Shown here one piece after another: positions 1 through 6,705 of a stretch of DNA of 8,976 nt (the stretch's first letter is position 1; each line of letters opens with the position of its first letter). The notes below the pieces were generated by a model, which saw only the letters and a list, made by a program, of their open reading frames with translations, had not been told where the DNA came from and searched no databases. The stretch lies in assembly GCA_003820635.1 (NCBI GenBank), contig RPOS01000123.1, forward strand, positions 1 through 8,976, written 5' to 3'. A program made the position numbers and the translations under genes. This stretch comes from Verrucomicrobiaceae bacterium. Its GTDB lineage: Bacteria > Verrucomicrobiota > Verrucomicrobiae > Verrucomicrobiales > Akkermansiaceae.

Positions 1-2207
1 AACAGATAGGTGAGCGATTGGATGGTTTTGCCGAGCCCCATGTCATCGGCGAGGATGCCGCCGAAGTTGTTGACGGCGAGGTAGGCGAGGAACTTGAAGC
101 CATCGATCTGATAGGGACGCAGCGTGGCGTTGAGCGCGGCGGGCACGTCCGGGTTGACCTCGAGCTGGATATCGCCGGCGCGGCCCTTGATGCGCTCCCA
201 TGCTTTGGGGTCGAAAACCTCGGCCGCTTTCGGATCGGCGAGTTGCAGGGCGTGCATGCGGTGGGTTTCTCCGGAGAGATCGAAGGGATCGAGTCCGAGG
301 CGGGTGACGGCCTCGCGCTGGTCGGCATCGAGCTTGATTTCCAAGCGCATCCACGAGCCGTCGTCCATGCGGACGTAGCCGCCGCGGGCGGCGACGAGTT
401 GGCGGATCTGGGATTTGGAGAGGTTGACGCCTTGGACGTCGATGACGATGCGCAGGTCGAACCAGTCGATATCCTGGCCGACGACTTCGAAGCGCACGGC
501 GGCGGTGACCGGATCCGCGAGGATCGACTTGAGGCGCAGGTCGATATCGAGCTCGATATCCTCGGGCATCGTCTTGATCCACTCGGCGAAGCGCTCGGGG
601 AACTGCTTGGTGATGCGGGATTTGAACGAGAGTAGTTTCTCGTCATAGGCGAGGCCCATTTCGTCGAGGATGGCGGGTACCGGATAGAGTGCCTCGCGGG
701 CGAAACGCAGCAACTGCTTGCCCTTCACCGGGTGTTGCTCGGCGAGCTCCCAGCCGTCCTTGGTGAGGCGCTCGGTGCGGCGGCCCTTGGTCTCGATGGC
801 CATCACGTCGATGACGAGGTGCTCGGTTTCCGCGGCGGTGAGACCGGCCACGAGTTTCATCTCGAACTTCGGCTTGAGCTCCAGATCCACGACGCGCTTC
901 TTGAGCGACTCCGGCAGCGAGGCGCCGATCTTGCGCAGAAACTCCACGCCCTCGAGTGAATCGATCACGCGTTTGGGAATGAGGTAGCGCGGCATGACGT
1001 CGGTTTCCTCCAGCCAGCGGGGCGGGCCGGGGAAGACGGTTTCGTCGGACTGGTAGAGTTCCTTGCGGCCGGGCAGCAGGCGCACCGAGTGGGAAACGTT
1101 TTCGCCGGCGGCGGTGACGAGCTGCAGGGCGAAGCTCATGGCGTCATAAGGATCGTCCTCGCAGACCCAGCGCAGGGCATCGGTGACGACTTTGAATTCC
1201 TTTTCGTCGAGGTTGACGATGTAGCCCTTGAGGGCGGGCTGGCGGAAGACCCGGTTCATGAAACGGCAGGATTCCTCCTGATCGAAGTCGAGCGTGGTGT
1301 CGCCGAATTTCCGATAGAACGCGAGGTAGTGTTCCCACAGTGTCTGGCTGGAGGCGTCCATCAGCAGCGCGCCTTCGTGGTGGAGGTCCACGTAGTGCTC
1401 GATGTCGTTTTTCTCGCGCAGTTGGAGCCATGTGTGGGCCTTGGTTTCCTTCACCTCCATGCGGGCCTCGTTGATGGTGGCCACCAGGCGGAAGGCCACG
1501 GTGAGCGGCTCGTCCTGTGGTGGGCGCTCGTTGACCTGCTCGATGCGCTCATACCATGAGGCGACCTCGCGCTCCTGCTCCCAGTCGGCCATTTTTTTCT
1601 GCACGTGACCGAGGTCGGTGATCACGTTCATGAACTCCGGATAGGGGAGCTTGCGCTTGAAGAATGCGTAGGCGAGGTAGTTCCAGAACTCGAGGATGTC
1701 GCCGGGCGGCATCGGCCAGAGTTCGAGCGGCTCGTAGGTGGTGATTTCCCAGCGCGGGTTGATGCGCACCATGTCGTGGTCGTGCAGCTCGCCTTCGATC
1801 ACGTAGCGGCGGTAGCGTTTCTCGATCTTGGTGACGAAGTCCGCCTCCTTGTCATCCAGCTCGCGGCTGAGCTTGTCCTCGATGATGTCGAGCACCGGCG
1901 TGTCGTCGAACTCATTGGGCGACTCCGGCAGGTCCTCGCCGCGGTGCATGCGCTCCATCATGGTAGCGTATTGGCAGGCGCCGGCGATGATCTCGTCCTC
2001 TGCGGTGCAGGAGCCGAACCAGCGGTTGCCCTGCAGGCGCAGGCTGGTGCGGAAGGTGCCGCTTTCGTCCTCCACGCGGCCTTGGATGAAGAGGTGGTTG
2101 CCGAAAATCTGGGTGACGGCACCGTCTTTTTGGAGCATTTCGCCGCGTTTGCGGGATTCCTCGGGGAAACTGTTGAGAAAGTTGAGGGTGGCTCGGTCGG
2201 GATTCAT
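1..2207 (-). CDS. SNF2-family ATPase/helicase, N-terminal 735 codons (partial, runs off left edge)
   Basis: The frame is open from ATG 2207 to the window edge. Near its end it reads [15 protein letters not shown] (residues 696-710), the Q-motif-like entry to SNF2 helicases, then [12 protein letters not shown], a classic SNF2 Walker A with K727 and T728. Walker B (DExH) and the second RecA lobe lie beyond the window. Proteins of this family use ATP to translocate on or remodel protein-DNA complexes in the cytoplasm. The roughly 690 residues before the core fit the bacterial SNF2-associated region plus an N-terminal SWIM-like segment: W63, G65, C67, then C78 and Y80, where a SWIM finger would have CxC and CxH. 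So the zinc site looks half lost. ATG 2207 is favoured because an in-frame TAA (2286-2288) closes the frame upstream and the only other candidates are weak; no clear Shine-Dalgarno is seen. It is divergent from the transporter operon. Family assignment is firm; cellular role is unknown. Confidence 0.93.
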   Translation of the reverse strand, partial: MNPDRATLNFLNSFPEESRKRGEMLQKDGAVTQIFGNHLFIQGRVEDESGTFRTSLRLQGNRWFGSCTAEDEIIAGACQYATMMERMHRGEDLPESPNEFDDTPVLDIIEDKLSRELDDKEADFVTKIEKRYRRYVIEGELHDHDMVRINPRWEITTYEPLELWPMPPGDILEFWNYLAYAFFKRKLPYPEFMNVITDLGHVQKKMADWEQEREVASWYERIEQVNERPPQDEPLTVAFRLVATINEARMEVKETKAHTWLQLREKNDIEHYVDLHHEGALLMDASSQTLWEHYLAFYRKFGDTTLDFDQEESCRFMNRVFRQPALKGYIVNLDEKEFKVVTDALRWVCEDDPYDAMSFALQLVTAAGENVSHSVRLLPGRKELYQSDETVFPGPPRWLEETDVMPRYLIPKRVIDSLEGVEFLRKIGASLPESLKKRVVDLELKPKFEMKLVAGLTAAETEHLVIDVMAIETKGRRTERLTKDGWELAEQHPVKGKQLLRFAREALYPVPAILDEMGLAYDEKLLSFKSRITKQFPERFAEWIKTMPEDIELDIDLRLKSILADPVTAAVRFEVVGQDIDWFDLRIVIDVQGVNLSKSQIRQLVAARGGYVRMDDGSWMRLEIKLDADQREAVTRLGLDPFDLSGETHRMHALQLADPKAAEVFDPKAWERIKGRAGDIQLEVNPDVPAALNATLRPYQIDGFKFLAYLAVNNFGGILADDMGLGKTIQSLTYL

Positions 2208-2298
2208 CGCGTTGTGAGTGGAAATGGTTCCGGCAGCCTGCGTGAACGGGCGAAACGCCGGCACACGAAGCTGCGGGAGGCGAGCTTAATCCGGGAAT

Positions 2299-2329
2299 TT
2301 TAAACCAATCAACAAAAACCTTCAGGCAA
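2299..2329 (-). promoter_or_regulatory. Possible promoter of the SNF2 gene
   Basis: Read on the minus strand, TTGCCT (2324-2329) could be a -35 box and TTTAAA (2299-2304) a -10 box preceded by an extended -10 TG. The spacer is 19 bp, longer than the ideal 17. The placement, about 90 bp upstream of the ATG in the most AT-rich part of the gap, is reasonable, but the match is weak. Confidence 0.25.
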
Positions 2330-2419
2330 TGATTGCTGATTTCTGTGCATTTCTGGTTTTGGCGCAGCGGCCCGGTTTCAGGATCCATGCACGATCGCCC
2401 GACGCCTGACCGCTTCACT

Positions 2420-2445
2420 CCAATGTTGCATGTTGAATGTCCAAT
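2420..2445. repeat. Short degenerate repeat cluster (CCAAT / ATGTTG words)
   Basis: Within 26 bases the word CCAAT occurs at both ends (2420-2424 and 2441-2445), ATGTTG occurs twice (2423-2428 and 2430-2435), and AATGT occurs twice (2422-2426 and 2436-2440). The composition differs from the GC-rich surroundings. It resembles, as an inference, a fragment of an interspersed intergenic repeat rather than a regulatory site. One copy in one window cannot prove this. Confidence 0.3.
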
Positions 2446-2506
2446 CCTCCGCCTTTTGCCTTTGCCTGCGCTGGGGATTGGCCTACCAAGAGTGGCCGCC
2501 GCCAAC

Positions 2507-3259
2507 ATGAGATTGTTCCGCATCCTGACATTCAAAGAGCTCAAAGGGTATTTCCTCACGCCCTTCGGCTGGGTGGTGCTGGCGTTCGTGGCGGTGATGC
2601 AGGGCGTCTCGCTGTCCACGGCGATGAAGGGCTTCCGGGACACGCCGGTGAAGGACAGCCTGGTTTACGTGTCGTTCCATACGCCGTTGTTCTGGTTCTA
2701 TTTCCTGTTCATTTTCCCGCTCATCACGATGCGCCTGTTTGCGGAGGAAGAGCGCTCCGGCACGCTGGAAACGCTGCTCACCGCGCCGGTGCGCACATGG
2801 CAGGTGGTGCTTTCCAAATACGCCGCGGCGATGTTGTTTTACACCGTGTTGTGGGTGCCGGCGCTGCTGCAGTTCCAGCTCTTCGTGTGGCTCACCGACC
2901 TGCCGCCGGCCTGGACGCCGGGCGCGCTGGCGGGCACCTTCGGCATCCTCATGCTGATGGGCGCGGCCTTCACCGCGGTGGGCTGCCTGTGCTCGGCGCT
3001 CACCTCCAGCCAGATCATCGCCGGGCTGCTCACCATCGGCTTGCTGGTGATCCAGTATTTCCTCGGCTTCGTCACCGTGATCTGGGGTGAGTCGTTTGCG
3101 GGCGCGCCGGTTTTCCATTACATCTCCTCGCAGCGGCACCTGCATTACTTCGCCAGCGGTCTGCTGGACACGCGGCCGCTGGTGTATTTCCTGAGCGTCG
3201 CCGTCTTCGTGCTCTTCCTCACCTACCAGGTGGTGGACTACCGCCGTTGGAAACGGTGA
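2507..3259 (+). CDS. ABC-2 type transporter permease, GldF-like
   Basis: This 250-residue protein is a six-helix inner-membrane permease of the ABC-2 superfamily. Hydrophobic segments lie at about residues 20-36, 58-76, 105-128, 140-160, 170-192 and 224-242. Between helices 2 and 3 is the diagnostic cytoplasmic stretch MRLFAEEERSGTLETLLTAP (75-94), the EER-x-GT-x-E-x-LL-x-x-P signature of GldF/NosY-type permeases that contacts the ATPase. The N-terminus (FKELKGYFLTPFGWVVL) is also typical of GldF-like proteins. ATG 2507 is chosen because family similarity begins at its first residues; the frame extends to TTG 2333 but that extension has no membrane or domain character. It is the first gene of an operon: the GldG-like gene begins 16 bp after its stop. 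The substrate is unknown. The family name reflects similarity only and does not imply gliding. No ATP-binding subunit adjoins it, which is unusual. Confidence 0.92.
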   Translation: MRLFRILTFKELKGYFLTPFGWVVLAFVAVMQGVSLSTAMKGFRDTPVKDSLVYVSFHTPLFWFYFLFIFPLITMRLFAEEERSGTLETLLTAPVRTWQVVLSKYAAAMLFYTVLWVPALLQFQLFVWLTDLPPAWTPGALAGTFGILMLMGAAFTAVGCLCSALTSSQIIAGLLTIGLLVIQYFLGFVTVIWGESFAGAPVFHYISSQRHLHYFASGLLDTRPLVYFLSVAVFVLFLTYQVVDYRRWKR

Positions 3260-3275
3260 TTCATTTTCCCGCCCC

Positions 3276-4820
3276 ATGATCGATTCCCCGCCGCCGCCTG
3301 ATGAAAGGCCCGCCCGCCCGCTCAACCGCTGGGGCATGGGCTCCTTGTCCGTGCTGCAAATCGCGCTGCTCGCCGCCTGCGTCATTGCGCTCAACTACCT
3401 CTCGCTCCATCACTACGCCCGCCTGGATCTCAGCCGGAGCGCGGATTACTCGCTCTCGTCCGCCACCGGGCGCTACCTCAAGAGCAAGGCGCTGCGCGGC
3501 CGCGAGAAGCCGGTGAAGTGGATCATGGCCTACCGCCGCAGCTCGCCGTTTTACGAACGCGCCCGCGCCCTGGCCGAGGAATACGCCCGCCTTTCCAAAG
3601 GCCGCATCGAGCTGGAAATCGTGGATCCCCTGCGCAGCCCGGACCGGATGCAGGAAATCACCGCCGCCTACGGCATCACCCTGGTGCGGGATCTCATCAT
3701 CATCGACGCCCGCAGCGACGACAGCCCGGTGGCCACCGAGGATGCCAACCACGTCAAGACGCTCAACCCGCACGTCCGGCTGGTGGTGGCGGAGGACATG
3801 GCGGTTTACGCCACGGCGGAGGGGAAACGCAAGATCACCGGCTTCCAGGGCGAAGACGTGCTCACCGCCGCGCTCGTCGGCGCGCTCGAAGGGCAGGCGC
3901 GCAAAATGGCGCTGCTGGCTGACAAGAGCCGGCTGGAGGGCCAGCAGGAAGGGCCCTCGCTACGCAAGACGCTGGACGACACGCTGCGCTTCCAAAACGT
4001 GGCGCTCGCCGAGCTCCAGCTCTCCGGCCTGCAGGAAATCCCGGATGATTTGGCCGGTGTGGTGCTGGCCGCGCCGAGATATGATCTCACCGAGGACGAT
4101 CTGGCCGCGCTTGAGCGCTACTGGAACCGCCCTCGCGCGGCTATTCTGGTTCTGGCGGATCCCGCCGGGGTGCCGCCCCGGCTGCGGGCTTTCCTGCGCG
4201 CCAATGGCGTGACGCCGCGCAACGACCGGGTGATCGCCCGCGAAAAGGACGCGCTCGTCACCACCGCGCGCGGCGTTTTCACCAAGGGGGTGGCATTCAC
4301 CCGCGATCTGGCCGGGCAAACCACCGAGTTTGGCGGTGCGAGTTGCTCACTGGAGGTTCGCGAGGGGGCCGAGGACCTGCTCAACCGGCGCATCCTGCCG
4401 ATGGGCCTCATTCAGGTGTCCGCCGGATTCTGGGGCGAGACGAAATTCGGAAAAGGCGGCGAGGCTTTTGATGAAGTGGAGGACCACGGGCCGCCGCTGC
4501 ATCTGGCCGCCAGCATCACCCGCGGCGCGGAAAGCGACGACCGCTTCGCCGCGGATTCCTCGCGCATGATCATCATTTCCAACACCGACTTCCTCGCTCC
4601 GCAACACCACCGCGCCGAGAATCTCGACTTCCTCGCCTCCGCGGTGAACTGGCTGGTCGGCCGCGAGCAACTCGCCGGCATCGGGCCGCGCTCGCTCGGC
4701 ACCTACAAGCTGCCGCTGCTGGATGCGCAGGTCTCCTTCATCAACCGCATCAACCTGTTCTTCATGCCCGCGTTTCTCGTGCTGATCGGCGCCTTCGTCT
4801 GGTCGTCGCGCCGTGTCTGA
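3276..4820 (+). CDS. GldG-like ABC transporter auxiliary protein (ABC_transp_aux family)
   Basis: The 514-residue product has the layout of GldG-family subunits: a short proline-rich cytoplasmic tail, a transmembrane helix at about 22-44, a long extracytoplasmic region, and a C-terminal helix at about 491-510 followed by a short basic tail (SSRRV). Family landmarks are LDLSRSADYSLSS (50-62) just after helix 1, an ALERYWNRPRAAILVLADP stretch (278-296) matching the conserved 'give up / block' Rossmann-like segment, and SSRMIIISNTDFLAP followed by NLDFLASAVNWL (428-460), which matches the conserved D-F and N-WL motifs near the C-terminus. The fold is thought to be related to class I glutamine amidotransferases, but no catalytic role is established. 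It sits between the permease and the DUF4340 gene and probably assembles with the permease in the membrane. Start ATG 3276 lacks a good Shine-Dalgarno, as do its neighbours. Confidence 0.9.
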   Translation: MIDSPPPPDERPARPLNRWGMGSLSVLQIALLAACVIALNYLSLHHYARLDLSRSADYSLSSATGRYLKSKALRGREKPVKWIMAYRRSSPFYERARALAEEYARLSKGRIELEIVDPLRSPDRMQEITAAYGITLVRDLIIIDARSDDSPVATEDANHVKTLNPHVRLVVAEDMAVYATAEGKRKITGFQGEDVLTAALVGALEGQARKMALLADKSRLEGQQEGPSLRKTLDDTLRFQNVALAELQLSGLQEIPDDLAGVVLAAPRYDLTEDDLAALERYWNRPRAAILVLADPAGVPPRLRAFLRANGVTPRNDRVIAREKDALVTTARGVFTKGVAFTRDLAGQTTEFGGASCSLEVREGAEDLLNRRILPMGLIQVSAGFWGETKFGKGGEAFDEVEDHGPPLHLAASITRGAESDDRFAADSSRMIIISNTDFLAPQHHRAENLDFLASAVNWLVGREQLAGIGPRSLGTYKLPLLDAQVSFINRINLFFMPAFLVLIGAFVWSSRRV

Positions 4821-4830
4821 TGCTCCCGCC

Positions 4831-6705
4831 ATGCGCTCCCTTGGATTCACTGTTGCTCTCGGGCTGGCCGCCGCGCTGCTGGGATTTGTGGCCGCCTGGC
4901 AATGGCGCTTGGGAAACTTCGATGCCCTGCTGGGCACGCCGCCGGTGGCCGTGGGCCAGCGCGTCTATGATTCCTTCACGCCGGCGGAGGTGAAGCACAT
5001 CCGCGTCTCCAGCGGTGGCGCGAGCGCCGGTTTTTCCCTGCGCGAAAACGGCTGGCAGGCCGCCACGCCATGGGAGGACCGCATGGACCCGCGCGCCGCG
5101 GTGGCCATCATCAATTTCACCCTCGCCATGCGCGTAGAGGACCTGGCGGAGGCCGATGATGTGGACCCCTCCGCCGCAGGGCTCGAGGACGGCAGCGTCA
5201 AGATCCGCCTCGAGGATGCCGACCGCCGGCCGCTGGCCAACTACAGGCTCGGCCGCGTGTCGCCATGGAAGGCGGAGGTGGATGGCGCGGAACAAGCGGT
5301 GGCCACCGTTTTCATCCAGCCGCGCGACCGGCATCGCAAGCGCCATGTCTATCTCTGCGCCGGTGATATCAATCCGCTCTTCAAGGACGGTCTGAAATTC
5401 CTGCGCGACCACCGGCCGTTTTACTTCAATCCCGTCAGCCTCGGAAAAATCCGCATCCGCTCGCAACAGGGAGACCTCACGCTCGGCCGTGAGACCCCGC
5501 AGAGCCCGTGGCGCATCGTCAAGCCGCTGGACCTGCCCACCGATCCGGCGGCGATGAAGAAGCTGCTGGAGGGACTTTTCGAGCTGCAGGCCATCCGCGT
5601 TTCAGACCGTGCGGCGGCTTCCCCGCCGGCTGAGGATGCCGCTGTGAAGCCCGCCCAGATCGCCATCACCACCTTCGGCTCCGAGGTGGAAACCGTGCTG
5701 GAAATTTATCCGCCGGAATCCCCGGAAAACCAGGAAGTGCGCGCCACCGTGAGCGACCGACCGAATACCCGCTTCGAGCTGCCGCTCAAGCCCGAGCCCG
5801 GCATCGTCTCGCTGGCGGACCTGCCGCTGGCCATCAACGACCTGCGCGACCCCACGCTCACCCGCCTCAACGTCGCCTCGCTGCGCACCATCTCCATCCA
5901 GCCCGCCACCGGCGCGGAAATCCTCATCTCGCGCGAACCGCCGCAGCCCTGGATGACCACCATCGACGGCATCCCCTGCGAGGCCAACGAGGAAAACCTC
6001 TTCGCCCTGCTCAAGGCCGTCACCAGCAGCCGCGCCACCGGTTTTGAAAGCGATGCGGCCACCGACTTCACGCCCTGGGGGCTGGACCGCCCGGTGCTCA
6101 CGCTGCGTTTCCTCAGTCGTGACAACCAAGTGCTGGAGCTGCGTTTCGGGCTCGATTCCAGAGGCGGCCTGTTCGTCAACCGCGCCGGCACCGCCACCGT
6201 CATGCGCGTGGATGAATCGTTTCTCGCCTCCATTCCCGTGCGCCCCTACGAGTGGCGCCACTCGCGGCTGTGGTCGGTGGACCGCGTGAATCTGTTAGGC
6301 ATCATGCGCGTGGATGACGGCGGACCGCCGCTCGTCCTGAAATATCAATTCAACCAGGAATCGTGGCAGGCCGGGCAGGAGGGGAAAGACCTGACGCCAA
6401 GGCTGGATCCCGCGCGCGCCAACTTCATGCTCTCCGTGCTGGAGGGTCTCAAGGTTTCACGCTGGCTCGCTGCCAACGACGAGCAGGCGCTCGCCGCGCT
6501 CGCGAAACCCTCGCTCAGCCTCACCGTCACCGAGTTCACCACCGATGACGAGGGCGAAACCGCCGGCATCATGGACCGCACCGTGGTCTTCGCCCCCGCC
6601 GGCACACCGGGATTTTTCTTCGGCCGCCTCGGAGAGGATCCGCATCCCTTCCTGCTGGACGCGGAAACCTACGGCAAGCTCGCCGCCGGTTTGCTAGAGC
6701 GTTGA
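4831..6705 (+). CDS. DUF4340-domain membrane-anchored protein with internal repeats
   Basis: This 624-residue protein has one N-terminal hydrophobic helix (about 5-24, probably an uncleaved signal anchor) and a long hydrophilic extracytoplasmic part. It matches the DUF4340 proteins that usually close GldF-GldG-like operons. The body is made of about four related units, starting near residues 52, 201, 347 and 483. Each opens with a strand of the type V-x-x-I-x-(I/V), continues to a W followed by a P or D-rich loop, then a helix with LL-x-x-L, and in places a late strand of the type L-x-x-R-(F/L)-G. The best kept are units 1 and 3. Function is unknown; a structural or lipoprotein-handling partner of the transporter is inferred from context. 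The start is uncertain: GTG 4813 would add six residues and overlap the previous gene by 8 bp, while ATG 4831 places the signal anchor at the N-terminus. Neither has a clear Shine-Dalgarno. The 3' end overlaps the convergent kinase gene by 12 bp. Confidence 0.86.
   Translation: MRSLGFTVALGLAAALLGFVAAWQWRLGNFDALLGTPPVAVGQRVYDSFTPAEVKHIRVSSGGASAGFSLRENGWQAATPWEDRMDPRAAVAIINFTLAMRVEDLAEADDVDPSAAGLEDGSVKIRLEDADRRPLANYRLGRVSPWKAEVDGAEQAVATVFIQPRDRHRKRHVYLCAGDINPLFKDGLKFLRDHRPFYFNPVSLGKIRIRSQQGDLTLGRETPQSPWRIVKPLDLPTDPAAMKKLLEGLFELQAIRVSDRAAASPPAEDAAVKPAQIAITTFGSEVETVLEIYPPESPENQEVRATVSDRPNTRFELPLKPEPGIVSLADLPLAINDLRDPTLTRLNVASLRTISIQPATGAEILISREPPQPWMTTIDGIPCEANEENLFALLKAVTSSRATGFESDAATDFTPWGLDRPVLTLRFLSRDNQVLELRFGLDSRGGLFVNRAGTATVMRVDESFLASIPVRPYEWRHSRLWSVDRVNLLGIMRVDDGGPPLVLKYQFNQESWQAGQEGKDLTPRLDPARANFMLSVLEGLKVSRWLAANDEQALAALAKPSLSLTVTEFTTDDEGETAGIMDRTVVFAPAGTPGFFFGRLGEDPHPFLLDAETYGKLAAGLLER

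Larger units (their letters stand above)
2208..2506. other. Divergent intergenic region between SNF2 gene and ABC transporter operon
   Basis: This 299-bp gap must contain the promoters of both flanking transcripts. The part around 2290-2360 is clearly more AT-rich than the genes. The right half holds a short CCAAT/ATGTTG-type repeat (2420-2445) and a weak inverted repeat, CCAATCC (2441-2447) with GGATTGG (2475-2481), separated by 27 bases, too far apart for a convincing terminator. An open frame from TTG 2333 runs into the permease, but its extra 58 residues look unlike protein sequence. I see no credible gene, RNA or riboswitch here, and no strong plus-strand promoter for the operon. Confidence 0.6.

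Noticed and set aside
18..2303. Long plus-strand open frames (for example 18-635, 1089-1559, 1605-2303)
   Set aside because: They lie antisense to the SNF2 gene, whose minus-strand frame is open throughout and carries recognisable SNF2 motifs. Their products are low-complexity and arise from GC-rich third-position bias.
2441..2481. Hairpin terminator or riboswitch from CCAATCC/GGATTGG
   Set aside because: The arms are seven bases apart by a 27-base loop, with no T-run and no recognisable aptamer structure.
2333..2506. Upstream extension of the permease from TTG 2333
   Set aside because: The extra 58 residues have no family similarity, and permease homology starts right at ATG 2507; the region also has intergenic composition.
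2483..3394. Minus-strand open frame of 303 codons over the permease
   Set aside because: Its translation is rich in H, R, E and Q with no domain character, while the opposite strand encodes a clear six-helix permease.
2507..6705. Gliding motility locus
   Set aside because: GldF/GldG-like ABC components are widespread in non-gliding bacteria, and no other gliding genes (gldJ, gldK-N, sprA) are present.
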